NCBI GenBank assembly: GCA_905178155.1
Contig: CAJINV010000010.1
Span: 423,866 to 487,865 of the forward strand
DNA length: 64,000 nt
Source of the DNA: Amoebophrya sp. A120
Taxonomy: Eukaryota; Sar; Dinophyceae; Syndiniales; Amoebophryaceae
Direction of reading: 5' to 3'
The stretch's first letter is position 1. The number at the start of each line of letters is the position of its first letter. The notes under the pieces were generated by a model. That model was not told where the DNA came from. It did no database searches and saw only the letters and a list, made by a program, of their open reading frames with translations. This document shows positions 45,901 to 56,500 of this stretch, in pieces. The position numbers were made by a program, and so were the translations under genes.

Positions 45901-48900
45901 AATCGGTGTAGCCGTGTTGATCCGCGGTGGTATCACCGCCGGGATTGGTCCAATACGCCGCGGCTCCGGGGGAAGACAGCGGAGACGTGCTCGGCGGATG
46001 TTGAGTGACCACTCCGGTTGGAGGATGTGCGCCAGCAGTAGTACTACCCCAGCACTGCGGATGATGGTGATGCGGTTATCCTATGTAAAAACGTCCCCAC
46101 GCCACGGTTGTATTGCAAATCTGAGTGCTGAAATTGTTTCTCATGCGGAGCCCCATGAGAAGCATTTTCCAATCGTGTTTTGCAATTTGTCATGCTCCAA
46201 TCAGCATGATATACTAGGTCTGTGATGCTGCTGAGCTAGCTCAAACAGCACTACGCTACGAGTCCAAATCTGTCATGCAAGACAGCCAAAACTTGTGGAT
46301 TTGTCTAGCCAATCCCCCATCTTGACTATGGGGTGGGGACGTTTTTACATAGGATAGCGGTTGCTGGCTGGCCGCTCCACTGTAGGCTGTCGACGCTGAC
46401 TGTGCCTGGTTGTTAAGTTGAGGCGGTGTTTGTCATCATCTTTAATTTTCATTCTGAAGCAGAACCTGGCGACGAGTGCCTCGGCATGCAGGCACCCGCA
46501 TTGGATGAACAAGATGAACGAACGTCCCCCGAAACTAAAGAATGCCATTAGCACAATAAAGAACCTCCCTACCTGCCCAGTTGATTCCAGCGACTCCAAA
46601 GACGAGCGGCAGCTCGCGCCAGCAGCGACCGTTGCACCACCACCCTCCGCAGCTAACTCCTGCTTGAACAAAGACGTACACAACCCCCCGTTTTTCCCGT
46701 TTTCCTGCTGGTGCCGCAGAATGGCCTGCCGCGTCTTCTTGATCAGCTGACTTGCGTTGTGCGGCGTTTCTTCAGTGTAGTCGTGCTGCGGGTTCATAAT
46801 TTCCTCGTTGGAAGAACTCGTCTTGGAATTGTTGTCAGAGTTGCTGTAAAACAGCTTCGTCGGCTGCATCTCCGATCCCCAGACAGGACTGTAGGTCAAC
46901 TTCGTCGGTTGCAAATCAGAACCCCAGGACCGCTCTGGAATAGTTGGCGGCTGCTTGGAGGTTGGGTTCGTGGTTTGATTCTTCGCTGGGGCGTTGTGGT
47001 TGCAATTGGGATTTTCCACGGTCAACGACCCGCTGTCATCGCGCGACTCGGATGAAATCGTGGTAAAGGAACGGGAAATCAGGTTGGAGGACTGTTTCAT
47101 ATTTGTGATGATAAACAACAACAAGATAGAAGATTAGGGTTTAGGGTGCTATATACTTGTTTCTTCCGCTACTCGTCCAACACACAATGGGACTCATGAC
47201 ACAATCCGGCCGCGTGACAAACCGAAATACGGCAAAACAACTTCTTACCTCGGCCGAACAGGATTGAAAAGCCGCTCCGGGCGTCGGAATTGCGAAGCTG
47301 CCATCAGAACTGGGAAGCGCGATGGACGAAATTTGCTCCGATTCTTGCGCCGGCGAGGATCTACGGCTGTTGTTCCTACTGCTGCGAATATGCAGTACCG
47401 CACTTTGACTCGTCGGAAGGACGTCCTTGGCCGCGACGAAACGTAAACCAGGGGAGCTGCGACTCGCCGAGTTTTGCTGGCGCTGCTGGTTCCTGATGAG
47501 TTTTATTTTAGGTTGGTCATGCACGACATCCACGCTGAATGGGGGTATGTTGAAGCAGTTTCCATAGCCGAACAATGTTTCGGCATGCCAGCGCAAGTTG
47601 TACAGAGTTGTCACAAGATGCTGCTGCAGAGAAACCGAAGCTCCAATAAAATCCTATATTCTATACTGCGCCTGCAAAGTCCGCTGCCGTTGGGATCCTA
47701 TCAGAGTCTTCAACCGATTGTAGTTCAAGGAGGGTCCGGCCGCCCGGTCGGCGCTATCCGGAGACCCGAAGTAATCACTACGAGTGTTATTGCTGTTTGC
47801 GGTCGCCGCACGGGGAAGGGGGCCTGAGTTAAAAGTACAATTTTGTCATGCTCAATACGCTTACGCGGCGTAGTGTGGATGTGAATGTGATAAGAGTATA
47901 GTACTTCTTAATGCGCAACACAAGCATCATCACGCCGTAAAAATGACACTCAGAACCGAGAGTACTACTTACTCAAATGCCACCAAACCTACCTGTCCCC
48001 TGCTTCACAGCACCACCACCACCACCGCTTCCATTGCACGCGGAATCGACTCTCCCCAGAGTGCTGTAGTTCCCGTTCTGGTAAATTTCGTTGGCTACCT
48101 GTTGCAAGTTCTGCTCGTAAATTTCGTTCTCCGCGGAAAACCCGAAGTTGGTGTACTGCCCCTGCTGTCGTTGTTCCTGACGCCAGAAATCCTGCGGACC
48201 ACCGGCGTTTGAAGTCGTTCCCGCTCTCGGTAACATCAAACGGTCCTCACTTACAGTCGTGTTAATCACGTCACCGGTCACGTTCTTGTTCCCTCCTGAC
48301 CGCCTCCCCCCGCTCATGTTCAAGGCATGCCGCTCGTTTTGCTCCTTCAGCAGTTTCAAATCCAGGCACGGTGGCCGGGCTGGCGGCGGCGGTAGCAAAC
48401 TGGGCGAAGACTGCTGCTTCGGCGCGGGCTCTAATTCATCGAAGATGGAGGTGGGCGTGTTTTTCAGGCTGTTGCTGGGGTGGTTTTTGTTGACAGAACT
48501 ACCGCAAGAACTATGATCCCGTTGGTCGTTGATGTTCATGATTTTGTTGTACTCCAGAATGTCCTGTTGCCGCTTTATGTTCGCCTCTTCCTCCTCGTCT
48601 CTCTCGCCGGCATTGTTGCTCGTCGTCGTTTTTACCAGCGGTGAGCATGACAACACCCTAGCGACGTTCAGGTCGTTTAGCACCGTGCTGTGATTCAACA
48701 CTTCCACTGAAGCTCTAGACACGTCGTTCACCGTAGAGCCACCGTCTTGGTCATGCTCTCCCGCTGTGTTGTTGCAACCACCAAAACCGCCGTTCATCAG
48801 GGTCGCACAGTCAGACAACTGCTCGCTCACCCTGTTGGTACTGTCATCGTTGTTCTCACACGTGGTTGATGCCCCGGTGTTCGTGATGCTGGTCACCGAG

Positions 48901-49520
48901 GTTTGCTTCCGCTGCTCGAAAGAAGATAAAAAGTGGCACGGTGCCCCAGTTTCATCTCCTCCAGTATTCGGATCATTTTGGTACGCTCCGAAGTACAGTT
49001 GATGGTGTTGGTCCTCTGGCGAGCTGCAAAACCCCGACATGCTATGGTGGTTATTGTAAAAACCGCCGAACGAAGTGTAGTGGTCATCGGGCGGCGACGC
49101 AGCGCCCTCCGACGGAAGGTAAGTCGAGGGGGAGGAACCGTCGAACAGCTGCTGATGGGAAGCGTGCTGGTGGTCCGCCTCCTTGTTGACGTGGTCTTGA
49201 CACTTATTTTCATCAGAATCTGCAGCAGAACCACAGCTCTCATGCTGCAGCTGCTGCTTGTAGTTTCTCATCGTGGGCTTAGTTGTCATTTTGTTTGCGG
49301 GATAAAGTAAAGCAGGAGAACCACCGACCCCGTGTTCTTCGTTATCGTCCAGGAAGTCCTCCGCTTCCATCTTTTCCGTGTTGTTCGCCTCTTCTATGCT
49401 AATCCTGTCCAAAAAGCGTGTGAGTAGGGAGTTGTCCCCCCTATAATTTCTGGTGTTCTCCTTGTCCTTGGTTGTACTATGGTCCTTCAAGGAAGTGTAG
49501 TCCTCTCGATGTGCTCGCAC
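42903..49520 (-). CDS. Very large Q/N/S-rich protein with central helical domain
   Basis: Exons joined in frame, 5' to 3'. 49520-47993 is over 500 residues, Asn/His/Ser/Gln-rich, first in-frame ATG at MEAEDFLDDNEEHG. Then 47836-about 47670 (RSDYFGSPDSADRAAGPS) and about 47600-47250 (LYNLRWHAETLFGYGNCFN). The exon near 47100-46590 holds a duplicated unit, WGSDLQPTKLTYSPV then WGSEMQPTKLFYS. Next come 46010-45740 and 45513-44712, an ordered helical domain (LINKYFHKINPDISKEQCWE, SRIWCMMCSAFERY, VLEHYYPVFLRQFYTF). Then 44060-43798 (FRFLLFQALLDFAKVHYK), and Gln/Ser-rich ends to the stop at 42903-42905. An exon at about 49992-49810 (YPCLLRAVVPGRRESHLIYK) probably lies upstream, so the true start is unknown. 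Four introners interrupt it. The composition suggests an RNA-binding or condensate-forming regulator, but no known domain is identified. Confidence 0.68.
42966..43229. mobile_element. Introner, family B (264 bp)
   Basis: Begins AATGAAATGCAAATATGTC (AAT instead of TAT) and ends GACATTTTTGCAATCCATA. Duplication CCCCC at 42961-42965 and 43230-43234. Excision gives DVGTVAGEEGGAASS in frame. Confidence 0.88.
43643..43797. mobile_element. Introner, family A (155 bp)
   Basis: Begins TATCCTGTGCAAAAG and ends CTTTTGCATTTCATA. Duplication CGTTC at 43638-43642 and 43798-43802. Excision gives GKTIERDPKKQIHYCG in frame. Confidence 0.93.
44553..44711. mobile_element. Introner, family A (159 bp)
   Basis: Begins TATGCAATGCAAAGTATAAG and ends CTTTTGCAGTGCATA. 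Duplication TGTAG at 44548-44552 and 44712-44716. Excision gives SPQTGYYNAHSDAAL in frame. Confidence 0.93.
46077..46356. mobile_element. Introner, family C (280 bp)
   Basis: Begins TATCCTATGTAAAAACG and ends CGTTTTTACATAGGATA, with CCCCAC/GTGGGG inside. Duplication GCGGT at 46072-46076 and 46357-46361. Confidence 0.92.
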
Positions 49521-49809
49521 AAAATAATTTCAGACTGCTGCAAGCATCTTGATCTTGATCGTCGCTGCTTGTACTGCAACTGCTCTTCGTCTTCTCCTTT
49601 GAATAAAACTTGGTTTGTGGTAAATTTATTTCTCGTCTTTACATTTCGCAATCGTGGTCGTCGTTCTGTAGTTTCTCGTCGTTGTACTTACACAAGGATG
49701 AGAATCTGTTGGTAAAGAAGTTTGCTGGTTTGACACATCAATCTTCAGTACATCGTTGATACTGGGTATCCTTAGAAATTATCTGCTGGACAAGGACGAG
49801 ATGCAGATC

Positions 49810-49992
49810 TACTGCAGAAGGTCCTCGAGAAGTAGTTGTTTCTGCAGCTGAGGATGTGTCGTAGAAAATTCCGGTGGTTTCGCGGGTCCCGCAGTAAGGA
49901 GTCGTTGCTGCTGTAGTTTTCCACACGGCGCACGAGCCACTTGTAGATGAGGTGGCTCTCCCGCCGGCCCGGCACAACAGCACGCAACAGGC
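49810..49992 (-). CDS. Probable upstream exon of the Q/N/S-rich gene
   Basis: Preceded by an acceptor-like TTGCCACACAG. The frame reads IFYPCLLRAVVPGRRE, SHLIYKWLVRRVENYSSND and NHRNFLRHILSC, an ordered helical stretch with no stop. It could be the N-terminal part of the large gene or a separate gene. Confidence 0.4.
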
Positions 49993-50758
49993 ACGGGTAG
50001 AAAATCTGTGTGGCAATTTACTTCGCAGCTGTTGAAAAGCAAAAGATAGGACAACGATGGAAGGTTTGTGCGTTTGCCCTGCTTTATAAAAACACTCAAC
50101 AAACTGGATGGAAAAAACAGTCCTCGACTAGTACCCTTGGAGCAAGGACACGACAACCTGGACTTACTACAACAACCTCAGGCTGAAACACTGACTACTC
50201 TGACTGCAGCTAACTTTTTGGTTCGGGATAATTTTGAATCGCATGATTATCAAATATTTTCTGAACAATGAATCAGGATGAAGAAACACACCAAGACACT
50301 GTGTGCCGTGAAAAAGGATCAGTTGGGACCGTCAAGAAAGTTCTTCAACAAGCCTTTACTAGTCACAACTCCTTCTACTTCACGCCTCCTCTCCGCTCTT
50401 CCTCCACTAGTGCAGTTCTCCATTGACGGCATGAACACTCTAAATGCATTTATCGACAACATCAGCTTGCAATATTGCATGCGAGTATCATACGAGCGCT
50501 GCGTACAATCGATGAGAGCGAGGATACATTCTTTCTAGTTGTTCTACGTAGCGACACGACACCCAAGCATCGACAGCGATCAAGTCGAGATAGCGATAGC
50601 ATCGAAGTTCGAATGCAAACGAAGCACTACTTGTTGCCACGATTCGCAAAATTATGAAAGGTGTTCTTGTTGTATTTCGATAAATGAAATCTAGCCGCGC
50701 AATTCCTGTGTACTATTACAGCAACTGCAACATCAGCTTAAGCTTGCAGTGCGTACAA
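49993..50758. other. Intergenic, no gene recognised
   Basis: Short frames only. A TTGCAATATTGCATG palindrome-like stretch near 50468 is unremarkable. Confidence 0.4.
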
Positions 50759-52465
50759 TCACTCTCCAAAAATGAGATCGAGACACTCTCTACTGGACAA
50801 AACGGGAAAGTCGGGCGAGTGCGCCGTCCGCATCAATTTCTCCGTGCTTAGCAAAATGCTGCCTCGGCTTCCTTTTTGCTGATTCGCGGCTGTACTTGTT
50901 GTGTTATCCCGTATCTCTGGGTTGTAATTTTCCAGTTTTGTCTTCAACCGCTGAACCAGATCCTTTTCGTAATCGACAGCCCCCGGATTGACGAAGTTCA
51001 AATTCCCACACGTTTTCGTTTTCACCAACTGCGGAATCGTTGGGCATAAGTTGTTATCAAGTGAAAAAGCGTCTGGGCCTGAAAGGTTACCAGGTTTGTC
51101 ATGCATATTTTGCATGACTCAGGATGTCTGTAATGCATGATCTAGCATCACATATTTTTAGAGGCCTTCCTGATGCCTGTCCCGCATGACAAATGCCCTC
51201 CCCGCGTAGCACAAACTGGGCTCCTCTTGTTGCTGGTCACGCAATACAGATTTTTTTAGAGTCCAAAATTAGCATGACAAGTTCCAACCTTCCAGACCCA
51301 GACATATTTGCGATGCATAGTTCTCCAGAAAGGTGATGCTGTTCATTGCTTTGTCCACCCGCGTGAAATTCCGTAGCTTATCACATGCAAAAGTGTCTGG
51401 GTCTGGAAGGTGGTAACTTGTGATGCTGTCTTTGGATTCCAAAAAAACTCTGTATTGCATGACTAGCAAAAGGAGTCCATTTTGTGCTACACGGGGAGGG
51501 CATTTCTCATGCGGAATAAGCATCAGGAAGCGTTCTAAAAATCTGGGATGCTAGGGCATGCATTACAGGCGTCATTGGTCATGCAAAATATGCATGACAA
51601 ACCTGGCAATCTTCCAGACCCAGACATTTTTTCACTTGATACAGCTTCCCCAGCAGCGACTGCTTGTTCTCGAATGTCCTGTATGAATTGCAAAAGCATC
51701 CCATCGTACTCGTATATATGCATTACAAATTTCCTCAGCGTGAGAAATAAAATTTGTAATGCTAATTTACCTTAAGAAAAAGATTTGTGATGCATGATTG
51801 GAATACGAGTACGATACTTTTGCACAGGATATCCTGTCCTTCATCGAGATCGGGAATTGCACGCGCAGATTCAGCACGTTCGGGTAGTAGCTGAGCAGAT
51901 CCTCTAAGACGCAGCGCGCTTTGCGGTAGAAATGGACCGTGGGCATGGTTGACCCGTCTTTACAGTCTATGTTGTCGATGTAGTCGGCTCCTTTTATTGT
52001 GTCCTTCTCCTCGTCATAGTAGTCTTGGTTCACGATCCTTGCATCCTCTGGTTCCATCGGCGGGTAAACCATGCAGCTGCCGACGAAGGTGCAGTGGATA
52101 GGGTTTTGATTGGTCGCGTTTTCTGCTTTGATATTTTCACCCTCTACAACTTCTTCGCCCAAGACGCGACACGCCCGCGCGACGTTCAGCTGGCCGAGAA
52201 TGTTGGCCTCGATCGTTTCACAAGGATGGTCCAAGCACCAGTCGATATTTGGCTGGCCGCGCACCCCGGCCGAATTAATCACGCCGTAGCGGATGGGTTG
52301 GCTCTGCTTGATAAAGTTCAGCACCCCCTCTGCGTTTTCCAGGCGGAGCGACTTGGGGTTGGTGACAACTTTGAGGTTTTGTTTCTCCAACGCTTCCAGA
52401 ATGTGCTGTCCGATAAAACCGGAGGCGCCGAAAAGAACGAAATCGCAACCGGGGGTGGAGGACAT
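50759..52465 (-). CDS. Nucleotide-rhamnose synthase-like SDR (epimerase/reductase)
   Basis: About 337 residues, close in layout to the plant NRS/ER enzymes and RmlD. These turn UDP- or dTDP-4-keto-6-deoxyglucose into the rhamnose nucleotide in the cytosol. Visible are the NAD(P)-binding GASGFIGQHILEAL after MSSTPGCDFVLF, INSAGVRGQPNIDWC, and the active-site region FVGSCMVYPP. The YxxxK position reads VHFYRKARCVLEDLL, so the usual Lys is Arg. Further on are LRVQFPISMKD, then after introners RVDKAMNSITFLENLCPTIP and the family hallmark GNLNFVNPGAVDYEKDL, which matches NFTNPG in relatives. Three introners cut the C-terminal third; removing them restores the alignment order. It likely supplies rhamnose for surface glycans. 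Confidence 0.85.
51056..51319. mobile_element. Introner, family B (264 bp)
   Basis: Begins TATCAAGTGAAAAAGCGTC and ends GACATATTTGCGATGCATA. Flanks GTTGT (51051-51055) and GTTCT (51320-51324), a 4/5 match. Excision gives ITFLENLCPTIPQ in frame. Confidence 0.9.
51379..51641. mobile_element. Introner, family B (263 bp)
   Basis: Begins TATCACATGCAAAAGTGTC and ends GACATTTTTTCACTTGATA. Flanks TAGCT (51374-51378) and CAGCT (51642-51646), a 4/5 match. Excision gives SLLGKLRNFTRVDK in frame. Confidence 0.9.
51682..51831. mobile_element. Introner, family A (150 bp)
   Basis: Begins TATGAATTGCAAAAGC and ends CTTTTGCACAGGATA. Duplication TCCTG at 51677-51681 and 51832-51836. Excision gives PISMKDRTFENKQSLL in frame. 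The exon between this and the next introner is only about 30 nt. Confidence 0.94.
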
Positions 52466-53578
52466 TTTTTTTTTTGACGAAGGTCGAGCTTCCGGGTGGC
52501 GGGCCCGCCGGGGGGTTCGGCTTCTTATGTAAATTTTCTTGAAGTTGTAACAAGCGAAACGTGCAAGCGCTCTTTCAAATTCAAAACGGGCTCATGAGAT
52601 AGAATCGCGATGGGGCGAGCAATCTTCGGGCATCCGTGGCAATAATTCGCTTTGATGGTAGTTGGAATCACACGACTTCTGAGCACGCACCGAAAGTGAC
52701 GACAAGAACGCCGGCAGAAAGATGGAACACTTCTTCAAGCCCTTTGCTTGTTGTATCTTCTCCGGGCTGCTTTGCAGCCTCCAAACGCATGTACTCATGT
52801 ACAGGACAAATTTGGTATTATACAGCTAATGTAGAAATGTGTTGATTGCAGTCGTTGACATGTTCTTGCGTTCCAGCTCCAGACGAATCGGTCGATTTAG
52901 TCGCCCACCTGCTAAGTGGGATTGGGAATAATAGAGACTATAGCTTAAGCACGCTACCTATCACATTGCTAGGAAGTACATGTATAAGCTAAAGCGAAAA
53001 AAGATCATGACGCAAGAAAATAAAAAGGGCTAAATTGACTGTGAAAAGAGTACTGGGGCAAATTTCTAAAAAACCTCGTTGCCGAACTAGCGCCATGCCG
53101 CAAGTGCAAAAATCACATATAATATGCCACGCTGATGCAAACTTTATGCATGCTGAAATCAGCGCAGTTTCGGTTTTAATTGTTCTTTTATGGTGAGCTT
53201 TATGCTGTCGAGTTCAAGTTTTTAATTTGGGATCATACATCATGTCTAGCTCAACACGTCAACATCTCGACTTTCTCAGAAGGTCAAAAGCGAAGAAATG
53301 TAGTTGAGCTGTTGCTTTCTAAAATCATGTAACGACAGTGAACCTAAATGTGTGCCTGCCTGTGCCTGCATGTATGCAAAAATAAATAAAAACCGTTGCA
53401 AATAAAGACTTAGACTGCCCGCCCACAGCGACATCGTTGCGGATGTACAAGTACATGGCACCCACCTGCCTATTTGCATTTTCCTTGAGTAGACCAGGAA
53501 CACGAAATATGTGCTCAGTATGCATAGTGCGGCTCCAAAGATCGACAAGACTCTACTCTCCTCGTCCAATGTCAAAAT
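52466..53578. other. Intergenic, no gene recognised
   Basis: Mostly short frames. A minus frame just 3' of the next gene (53276-53575) has a hydrophobic run (SIFGAALCILSTYFVFLVY) but no ATG, so it is more likely 3' UTR. Confidence 0.45.
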
Positions 53579-56500
53579 TTACGGCTGCACGGTGATCACC
53601 TGATTGTGGTTGACGAATTCTTCTCCCGAAATGTGGGGAAAAAGCTTGTGCAGCTGTTGCCGGAAGACTGCGTCCTGCGCCGCCATTGGGCCGAGCAGCA
53701 CTTGCATGTGTTGCTGTTTATCCGCTGGGATGGGATCGTAGTGGTCGTGCACGGTGATGGCGTGGGGACTGTCGTGATATTGTAAAAAGGCCTGATTCCG
53801 AACCTCATGATCCCGGTGTAGCCACAGCAAATCCCGCAGCGCGACGGCGAAAAACGTGCGCTGGAAGGCCTTCAGAAGTGGCAACTGGCTCTGCTGGTCG
53901 TGCGGTCCAATCTCCACTCCGGTGGGCCACTGATGAGAAAAGTCTCCCGTCTTCAGCTGCATCAGCAGAATTTTCTTCTCCATGGGGCAGATCTGCCCGA
54001 GGGGGGTCTCGTTGAAATTTTGAACCACTGTTGGAATACTCAAATCGTCGAGCAAATGAACAAACTGCAGGCCCAATGAATCGTACAGCACTGGCCCCGC
54101 ACTGTTTGATAAGAGGCTGGGAAGGTCGAGCAGGATGATTTCCCGGAACATTGGGTTTTTGTGAAAAGCATTTTCGGTGAACCGGGCGCCAAGTCGGCCG
54201 GATCGGTAGTAATTTCGTTCTCCCATTTGCCACAGTCGCTCCACTTTCCTGGACATGCCGCTCGCCTCCAGCATGTAAGAGCTGTAGAAGGCCGCGACCT
54301 TCATATCGTAAGGAAAAATCCCCCCTCCCCATATCGATAAGGCACACCTCAGAAAATTTGCCATGCTGATTTGTGACCACAAATCGCATCTGTAATGCAA
54401 GAAAGCAGAGCCACAGGCGCCGCCCCATTCTGCAGGCGGTTTGTAATGCTGTTGGGCCTACGGCATAGACGTTCCTCATGCTAAGTGCCTAGGCCAAAAC
54501 CTCTCGACTCCGGCACGATATGGGCCTGCAGTCCTCTCCTGCAAGACAAATCTGATTTGTGTACGCAAATCCAGCATCAGAAATTTTGTTTCGATGTGGG
54601 GAGGGTGGATTTTTCCTTCTGATACTTCAAGGGGGACAGCACCACCCCACCGAGATTGTCGCCAATCTGCGGTCCCGGGCGGAAGCCTCGGTAGTGCATG
54701 GAAAGCTGGGAGGCCCGTTGCATATGCATTGCAAAAGTATCGCACTCGTAGTAATCGCAGTCATGCATTACAAATCTCCATCCGAAGACAAAACAGCATG
54801 CCAAAAAATTCCATTTGTTATGCTGAGCCAATTTGTAATGCGATTACTACTAGTACGATTACGTTTGCAATGCATACTGCAAATGATGCAGCATATTCGC
54901 GATGGTGACGTGAAAGCTTGTGTCGTGGTTCACCATCGGGCCAACACGGCCAACGCCGCGGCCCACGCCGGTGATATCGAATGCAAAAATGTCTGGGTCT
55001 GGAAGAATGCAAGATTTGTCATGCATATTTCTCATGACCCATGATGCCTGTAATGCATGACGTAGCATCGCAGACTTTTAGAGGGCTACTTTGTGATACC
55101 TCTACCGCATGAGAAATGCCCTATCCGTGTAGCACAAATTGTACCCCTCTTGCTGGTCCTGCAATACAAATTTTTTATAGAATCCACAGACAGCATCACA
55201 AGTTGTGACCTTCCAGACCCAGACATTTTTGCAGTTGATAGGTGAAGTGCGCCCGCATGGCACCCTCGGTTACATTATAGCAGGACTCGAACCGGTTTTC
55301 ATCTAACAGCAGAAACCCTATCAAATGCAAAAATGTCTGGGTCTGGTGAAGGTTACCAGGTTTGTCATGCATATTTTCCATGACCCAGGATTGTTTGTGA
55401 TGTATGCTCTACCATCACAGATTTTCAGAACCCTTCCTGATGCCTATCCCACATGACAAATGCCCTCCGCGCGTAGCACAAAGTGGGCTCCTCTTTTTGG
55501 TCATGCAATACAGATTTTTTTAGAGTCCAAAGTTAGCAGCACAAGTTCCAACCTTCCAGACCCAGACATATTTGCAATGCATAAACCCGATGAACTGGCC
55601 GAGCAAGACCGTCTTCTCCACATCCCAAGCGTCCTCGTTGAAATCCGCGTTCCGCCGCAACAGTTCCTGCTCGGTTTCGATTGGAAGCCGGGGGTGCCGC
55701 TGGTTTTGCTGCGCGATCTGGCGTTCCACCATTTGTTCTCCTCCGATCAGTGCGATGTTCGCTATCCCATGTAAAAACGTCCCCACCCCAGATTTGTCAT
55801 GCAAATCTGCATGCCTACCATGTTTCTCATGCGCAACCCCAAGAGCAGCACTTTCTCATGCTCACCGGGACTTTGTCATGCTCTAGCCAGGATGAGGAGC
55901 TAGGTTTGCGATGCGGATAATTCATCACTACTAGCCAACCACGAGTTGTACACTAGAGACCCAGACTTGTCATGCGCAGCAGCAAAACCATGCTGATTTG
56001 TGTTGCTAAGTTCCCATCTTGACTCGTCTGGGGTGGTGACGTTTCTCCTCTGGATATTCGCGGCAAACTCATGATCGGCTTGGACGAATTCCATGGACTG
56101 CATCGTTTCGAACAATTTGTCCAGAACCCAGACCATGCTTTATCCTGTGCAAAAGCATCGCACTCGTAGTAATTGCAAACATGCATTACAAATCTTTTTC
56201 TCAAGCTAAATCCGCATTACAAACTTTATTTCTCATGCTGAGGAAATTTGTATATGCAATTATACGAATACGATACTTTTGCAATGCATATGTTTTGCAC
56301 CTTTCCGAAACTTCTCTTGACCAATTCGTTCCACGCGGTCACATGCGCCGCGCGGTCGGGATTCATCACATTCGGATTCACAGGATCCAGGTGGTGAACC
56401 GCGTGGATCATGTGATCTGCGGGCAAGTAGCCCGCCAGCGACCGCCACTGGATCTGCTGGTGCATCGGCATGAGGTCCCCACTTACCGTGTTTTCGTGCC

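Noticed and set aside
53276-53575. Minus-strand ORF with a hydrophobic segment just 3' of Y1
   Set aside because: It begins at a TTG with no ATG, four bases after the Y1 stop; most likely 3' UTR.
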